64,000 nt of DNA from Gordius sp. MW1 (taxonomy: Eukaryota; Nematomorpha; Gordioida; Gordea; Gordiidae): positions 1,860,001 through 1,924,000 of the forward strand of contig OZ038532.1 of the NCBI GenBank assembly GCA_964036665.1. Reading direction: 5' to 3'. Shown piece by piece: positions 58,188-64,000 of this stretch. Both the position numbers and the translations under genes were made by a program. Each line of letters begins with the position of its first letter. Position 1 is the first letter of the stretch. Below the pieces are notes generated by a model that saw only the letters and a program-made list of their open reading frames with translations, did not search any database and was not told where the DNA came from.

Positions 58188-58812
58188 TGTGGTATCACTA
58201 CTCCCTGTTTTCCCCCCTTTCTCCTCTTAATTTTTAGTTTAATTCAGTTGGAGGCGCTTTGTTTTAGATTCCCTCCTTTTCCAGTTTTAATTACCATTCT
58301 TTCTCTTAGGGAGAGTTAAAAATAGATTTTATAAATGGTCGTAAAAATATACCCCATCCAAGGTCACGGTGATCTCGTGTTAATTTGATTCTTCTAAAGC
58401 CCCCATTGTATTGCTTACCACCTTCATACTTACTATGTTAATTTCGTTAATTGTTAGTTGTTAGCGGCGTTGTTTATGTTTACGGTGCGCCATATTTATT
58501 TAGCGCCATCTTTATTTACGCCCCTCACCAATGATCTCTATATCTATGTATTATTGTTGTACGCTACCATTTTATTTTTGTTTATCAACATCCTACATCA
58601 TGCATCATTATTGTTAGTACTATTTAGAACCGAATTGTAAAACGAATAGTGAGTAGAAAGAGTAGAAATTCTTTAGTGTTAATAAAGTCTTAGTGGTAGT
58701 GTTAATAAACTCTAGTAATAGTAGTCTTAAAAAATTTGATAATTAATTCAGTCCTCCCTTTTTGGGGGAGGACCTAAAGAAATAAAAAAATACTATTCCC
58801 AGGAGTCGTAAA
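58188..58812 (+). repeat. 3' LTR (625 bp)
   Basis: Matches 54102-54758 along its length with scattered substitutions and one ~35-base deletion. Confidence 0.85.
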
Positions 58813-58849
58813 AATCCTTTGGCTTGTTTATGCAAACAAGATTTATGTT

Positions 58850-60400
58850 TAAAAATACTACCCAATCTTCAAGAAATTAATTAGATAGAATTTCGGGTTT
58901 CGGGCCTTACAGATGAATTAAAAAACACTTAAATGTAATTGCCAATTTAAAATGAATTATATACATAATCATCTTTCTTACACTTTTAAGATACACTATT
59001 GAGATCTAATGACATAAAATACTTCCCAGTCTTCAAGAAAAATTAATTTTATAAATTTCGGGTTTCGGGCCTTACAGATGAATTAAAAAACACTTAAATG
59101 TAATTGCTATTTAAAATGAATTATATACATTATCATCCTTCTTATACTTTTGAGATAGACTATGAAGATCTAATGACATAAAATACTTCCCAGTGTTCAA
59201 GAAAAATTAATTTGATAAAATGTCAGGTTTTGGGCCTTACAGATTAATTTAAAAACACTTAAATGTAAAATTACATATGATTTATATACATTATCATCTT
59301 ACACTTTTAAGATACACTATTGAGATCTAATGACATAAAACACTTCCCAGTGTTCAAGAAAAATCTATTTGGTAAAATGTCGGGTTTTGGGCCTTACAGA
59401 TTAATTAAAAAACACTTTAAATGTAATTGCTAATTAAAAATTTATATACATTATCATCTTTCTGATACTTTAAGATAGACTATTGGGATCTAATGACATA
59501 ATATACTTCCCAGTCTTCAAGAAAAATTAATTTCATAAAATTTCGGGTTTCGGGCCTTACAGATGAATTAAAAAACACTTAAATGTAATTGCTAATTTAA
59601 AATGAATTATATACATTATCATCCTTCTTATACTTTTGAGATAGACTATGAAGATCTAATGACATAAAATACTTCCCAGTGTTCAAGAAAAATTAATTTG
59701 ATAAAATGTCAGGTTTTGGGCCTTACAGATTAATTAAAAAACACTTAAATGTAAAATTACATGTGAATTATATAAATTATCATCTTACACTTTTAAGATA
59801 CACTATTGAGATCTAATGACATAAAATACTTCCCAGTGTTCAAGAAAAATCTATTTGGTAAAATGTCAGGTTTTGGGCCTTGCAGATTAATTAAAAAACA
59901 CTTTAAATGTAATTGCTAATTAAAAATGAATTATATACATTATCATCTTTCTGATACTTTAAGATAGACTCTTGAGATTTAATGACATAAAATACTTCCC
60001 AGTCTTCAAGAAAAATTAATTTGCAATAATGTCGTGTTTTGGGCCTTACAGATTAATTAAAAAACTTAAATATAATGGCTAATTACATATGACTTATATA
60101 CATTATCATCTTTCTTATACTTTTAAGATAGACTCTTATTACCTAATGGTATTTAATACTCCCCAGTGTCCAAGAAATATTAATTTGAGAAAATGCCGGG
60201 TTATGAGCCTTACAGATTGATTAAAAAACACTTAGATGTAATTGCTCATGTAAAATGACTTATAAACGTTATCATCTTTCTTATACTTTTAGGATAGACT
60301 TTCATGGTTTAATGATATTTAATAATCCAGGGTCCAAGAAATATTAATTTGATAAAATGTCGCGTTAAGGGCCTTCCAGATTAATTAAAAAACACTTAAA
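58850..60400. repeat. Satellite array B with trimeric higher-order repeat
   Basis: Same ~164-bp satellite as 8271-9222. GGGCCTT landmarks lie at 58902, 59067, 59232, 59389, 59552, 59718, 59875, 60041, 60205 (as GAGCCTT) and 60369. The spacing pattern 165-157-163 then 166-157-166 repeats every ~486 bases, and variant-specific words such as 'gagatagactatgaagatct' recur at ~59150 and ~59636. Three monomer types therefore form a higher-order unit. The last two monomers are more diverged. Confidence 0.9.
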
Positions 60401-60464
60401 TGTAATGGCTAATTACATATGACTTATACACATAATCATTATTCTGATACTTTTAACATTAGAG

Positions 60465-60650
60465 CTTTTTTTTAATTAATCTTTAATGCCCATAACCCGA
60501 CATTTTATCAAATTAATTTTTCTCAAACCCTGGGAAGTATTTTATGCCAGTAGATCTTAATAGTCTCTAAATGTATCAGAAAGATAATAATGTATATAAT
60601 TCATATGTAATTAGCAATTACTTTTAAGTGTTTTAATTAATTTGTAATGC
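60465..60650 (-). repeat. Inverted satellite monomer at array edge
   Basis: One monomer in reverse orientation: 'cccgacattttatcaaatta', 'ctgggaagtattttatg', 'gtaattagcaattac'. It ends array B and marks an inversion junction near 60460. Confidence 0.8.
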
Positions 60651-60720
60651 CGCTTTTAAAATTTTTTCCTTCTTTCAATGCAAACTTTACACCCCGAGTG
60701 TTAAAAAATTAATGAAGTCC

Positions 60721-61335
60721 CTAAAACTTTTTGACGTCGAGTGGTTGCGGATATAAAATAATTTCTTGCATGGGTTTCTTGCACTTCTCTTTGGGTTCCA
60801 CCAGTTCATTCCACAATTTGAATGTGTATCTTTCGTCAGCCTTAAACATATAAATGTAATAAAATATTTCAAAATCTTACCATTAAGATATTAGAAAATC
60901 TTGCAACTGTATGTGAAAGCTAGATAATCGTTTTTGAAAATCATAAAGATTGAAAATAAATATTGCGCCTTAAAAATTTCGCCTAAAATGTTTGTTTATT
61001 ATTACAATTCATGAAATTTTTCGATTGCTAAAACAACAAATTATACTTTTTTAAATTTTGGACAAAATAAGAAATCGCAATTTTACATCGCTAATATATT
61101 CCTAAATTTTAGATTGTTTAACATTGGCTTACATACATACACTATCATTATAAATGGCCATGGCTATACTTACCATTTATTTTACCAAGCGAAGCGCAAC
61201 CATTTTCATAAATGCGTTCCTTATAATTACCATTACGAACACATTCGGTAATTTATTTGTTTACGTGGCAAGAATAGCCATTTGTAAAACAACTTGGACA
61301 AATGTAACAAACACTAAGTGTCAAATTACTTGTAA
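60721..61335 (-). other. Possible exons of an unrecognised gene (weak)
   Basis: On the minus strand a strong donor ATG|GTAAGT (exon ending at 61174) lies ~330 bases before an acceptor-like TTTAAG|GCTGAC (exon starting at 60840). After it the frame ADERYTFKLWNELVEPKEKC continues to a stop at 60721. Upstream of the donor the minus strand reads ECVRNGNYKERIYENGCASL. The reading phases do not join cleanly, and a stop precedes the upstream piece, so this could be chance or a decayed gene. No family recognised. Confidence 0.25.
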
Positions 61336-61959
61336 ATAGTTGTTTTAATCTAAAATTTAGGTAGAGTAATAATTTAATTTTTGCAAAAAATTTTATGCAA
61401 TTTTTTTTAAGTCTCAAGTTAATTGAATATCAATTATTATGAAGCATTAAAGATAACTAACAATTAAATTTAAATGACTTTTCTGTATAATTTAGTTTTA
61501 TGTCATATTTTAAATAATATAAAAATGAGAATGGTATATATGTACAAGCACGATTTAATTTTATTGATAAAGCTGCCCTTCAATGTGTTAAATACACTAA
61601 TAAATAAATAAAAAACTGTAATAAACAATTTAGTATAAAATGCATCTTCCATAAATCATAATATTAAAAATGTATAGGATAAACATATCATTTTCGTAAT
61701 TTAGAAATTTTAACTCAGGTGGGAGAGATTTTTTCAATTGCTTTTCTGCTTAAGGGTAAACCTAAAAAAGATTGCAAAATATAATTAATATACATTAATT
61801 TTCTGGTGTCCTTTTTCAATCTATCATTGCCTTTCCAAAACTTTGGAGGCATTTTAATAGACTCTTCTATTTTCAATACCTAAAAGGTTTGCAACAGTTT
61901 AAATATAATTGCTTTTTAGAAAGGGCTGATGAGAGTCACTAACATCATAATTATTAGTA

Positions 61960-62770
61960 TCTATGTTGGATGTTTGAGGATTGCCTATGTCGTATCCGTA
62001 ACGACGGACCCTAAATACCTCACCCCCCCCCCCCAAATTTCCCCAGCCTTAGTGATTCATTAAGTATCGAGTTTTTGTTCTACTTGAGTTTTGAATTTTG
62101 TGTTCTAAAAAGTTAATTATTGATTAATGGGTGTATTTAAAGTTCTAGTTCGTTGTATCCTCAAGAGTTCAAGAGTTAAGGGAGCAGGTGTATTAAGAGT
62201 TGGGAATGTTTAATATTGTATCTTGTTGTATCCTCAAGAGTTAAGGGAGCAGGTGTATTAAGGGGAATATTTATGTAGGGGATTGAATATTGTATCCTTA
62301 TAGTGATTAAAATGAGACCGGAAAGGTTCTAGAGATGTAAAAGTAGATAAGTTAAAAAAAGGCCGGGGTTAATTTAATAGCTATTCGAGAGAAAGAGAAG
62401 TAAACATAATAAATAAAAAGAACAGGCCGGGGTCAGGGAACCCTGTCGTTAGTATAAAAATCCCTGTTTCCAGTTAGAGATTATTTATTTTTCATCGCTA
62501 GTTATTCCCCCGTTGGGGGAATTACCTTATCTCCTCTGTCCTTACGAACACTTGCGAAATTCCCTTCCCTTCTAAACCCCTACGACAATTATATATATAT
62601 ATTGAATATGAAGATCAAATAAATTATTGTCTATACTTATTATCGATTCGGAAATAAACGGAATAAAACTCATGAATTTAATCTTTGTCTAAACTTCCCC
62701 CGAAGGATCTGCAAATATGACATAACACCTCAAACTCTGACGTTACGGAAGCCCTTGAACATAACAATTG
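61960..62770 (+). promoter_or_regulatory. Possible solo LTR or promoter segment
   Basis: Contains a TATA box (TATAAAA 62453-62459) in 'gtataaaaatccctg', then a paired 'cccccgttggggg' hairpin, an AATAAA further on, and a purine/pyrimidine change. It ends '...cataacaattggccacg', resembling an LTR end plus primer-binding site. Two direct copies of a ~40-base block ('tcctcaagagtt...gagcaggtgtattaag') lie at 62157-62200 and 62229-62262. No target duplication was found, so the LTR reading is tentative. Confidence 0.35.
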
Positions 62771-62859
62771 GCCACGACAAGCCTTCTTCCTTCTTTACAG
62801 GACATAATAGCCTACATCTTATTTATGAAATTAAAACAAAACTTATGTTACTTGCAGGC

Positions 62860-63060
62860 ATTCTGAAAATGTCATGGACTCTACACTTTGACATATTAGC
62901 TTAGAAATGTTCAATACCAATGAAATACGTATCAAACAACTTATCATCAAGGCACATTGTCAATTTGAATTATAAACTCATTTTCAGAATCCACATTAAT
63001 TGGCCAAGATTTTACATCTCTCTGGGCATAATTTAGTGTCAAAGTATTCCATGTTGTTAA
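62860..63060 (-). other. Possible decayed coding sequence interrupted by a MITE (weak)
   Basis: The minus strand contains TTWNTLTLNYAQRDVKSWPI followed by NVDSENEFIIQIDNVP-stop. If the piggyBac-type MITE is removed, another frame reads LKAANFCLVVTSLREFNNME across the site. A further minus frame at 63736-63939 (NMGSFHQFLYSNIL) lies on the other side. I cannot assign a family; it may be an old transposase or host gene fragment. Confidence 0.25.
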
Positions 63061-63070
63061 ATTCCCTTAA

Positions 63071-63685
63071 CCCTCGAGAGCATTCCTGAAAATCCCGAAC
63101 GCGAGAGCATCCGTGGGGTATATTTGACCCCATTTTTTAACTTCTTATAACTTCTAAAGCATTCTTTTTAAACCTTTCAAATTTTAAACATTTGTTTATA
63201 AAGGTCTTAAGATTGATGGTATAAATTTTGATATGAATCTAATCAACATTACAAAACTTATTAACAATTTTCTGGACCCTCATTTTTATTTTGGTTATTT
63301 TAGAGCTTCCCCTCATTTTACCTCTTGATATTATATACCTTAAAATAAATCAAAATAAACGTGATTTTTTATAAAAGAATGTTCAAAATTTATTAAAAAC
63401 ACAAATTATAAAAGATATTATCAAACGAAAAAAAATACATACATTTTTTCCAATAGAAAAAAACATACGTGAGAGCATTCGTGAGGTACACAGGACCCCT
63501 GTGGCCAAAAAGATGCTATATTTTAAAAAGTAGTGGGCCAAAAGTTATAAAATTTTCCTCAAACTTAGTTCTTGGTAAAATACTAGGCTACTGAAAAGGC
63601 CAGATCAATTCGCTTTTGAATGCGTTTTATATTTAAGTTTATAACTATCATGGGGTCCGTGGTACCCCACGAATGCTCTCGAGGG
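63071..63685. mobile_element. piggyBac-type MITE
   Basis: 615 bases with perfect 15-bp TIRs CCCTCGAGAGCATTC, flanked by TTAA on both sides (63067-63070, 63686-63689), the piggyBac target. Subterminal copies of the same word occur inside (GCGAGAGCATCCGTGGGGTA at ~63101; 'gtgagagcattcgtgaggta' at ~63470). The word GAGAGCATYCGTGRGGTA thus occurs near both ends in both orientations. No transposase is encoded. Confidence 0.88.
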
Positions 63686-64000
63686 TTAAAGAGGTGACAA
63701 CAAGGCAAAAATTTGCTGCTTTGAGAGCCACATGATCATGTGGTTTCTGTAATATTATATTTTTCCTCATTAACTAGAAAACTATTATCCGATATGTGTG
63801 AGAAATCCAAGCATTTTGATAAGTGGATTTGTTCTGAGCCTATTGATCTTTGTCTAATGACAAGGATGTTGCTGTATAGAAATTGGTGAAAACTTCCCAT
63901 ATTCTGCCTTGGCTTTTTGTAAATCGAATATTCATTCAAATAATGTCCAAATAGTTATTTCTACAGCAATATAATATTTAAAAAAATTGTACTTACCATC

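Larger units (their letters stand above)
54102..58812 (+). mobile_element. LTR retrotransposon with little coding left, hosting a hAT
   Basis: Long terminal repeats at 54102-54758 and 58188-58812. The target duplication is AATCC (54097-54101, 58813-58817). A primer-binding-site candidate TGGTGTCAGAAC sits at 54760-54771, and a polypurine tract AAAAGGGGTAGG ends at 58187. Excluding the hAT (55476-57980), only ~900 internal bases remain with no gag or pol motif, so it is a deletion derivative or a LARD/TRIM-like non-autonomous element. Superfamily is uncertain. Confidence 0.8.

Noticed and set aside
63736-63997. 36-nt intron with donor ATG|GTAAGT at 63997
   Set aside because: The size fits the hAT introns, but all three frames stop soon after the proposed acceptor at 63960.

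Overview
The window is AT-rich, repeat-dominated nuclear DNA of an animal, most likely an invertebrate. It holds two sex-peptide-receptor/myoinhibitory-peptide-receptor-like GPCR loci and a dense nest of animal-type transposons: Helitron, hAT, TA-target and piggyBac-type MITEs, an RTE-like LINE, LINEs with a restriction-like endonuclease, Ty3/gypsy elements and one other LTR element. No species can be named from the sequence. No bacterial operon, rRNA gene, canonical tRNA gene or CRISPR array was seen.

Layout. 1-3166: non-autonomous hAT-like element carrying two nested repeats. 3167-5465: degenerate Helitron. 5466-7985: decayed RTE-like LINE split by a MITE. 8271-9222: ~164-bp satellite. 9779-11060: frameshifted GPCR pseudogene (minus strand). 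11110-13428: internally deleted gypsy element with a perfect 5-bp target duplication. 15463-16665 and 19967-21720: two foldback-like elements whose ends are inverted arrays of a ~20-bp unit (TGCTCAGTA / TGCTAAGTA). 17998-19800: tRNA-headed SINE-like cluster. 24840-27210: long single-exon GPCR, the best protein gene here, with a frameshift in TM7. 29253-29882: long hairpin. 31199-35319: hAT-like ends and MITEs. 35850-38900: RLE LINE, with a truncated relative at 43433-44592. 47170-48431: Helitron deletion derivative with six 69-bp coding repeats. 49911-54005: MITE split by a gypsy element (50202-53867). 54012-58850: hairpin MITE split by an LTR element that is itself split by a nearly intact hAT element (55476-57980). 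58850-60650: second array of the same satellite, with a three-monomer higher-order period. 63071-63685: piggyBac-type MITE.

How it fits together. Almost all coding potential belongs to transposons, and insertion order can be read from target duplications (hAT into LTR element into hairpin MITE; gypsy into MITE). The two GPCR loci are paralogues: one decayed with normal short loops, the other open over nearly its whole length but with very long ICL2, ECL2 and ICL3. The hAT transposase reads through only if five GT-AG introns of 35-40 nt are removed, which suggests the host splices very short introns. Assignments rest on reading motifs by eye; no database search was run.
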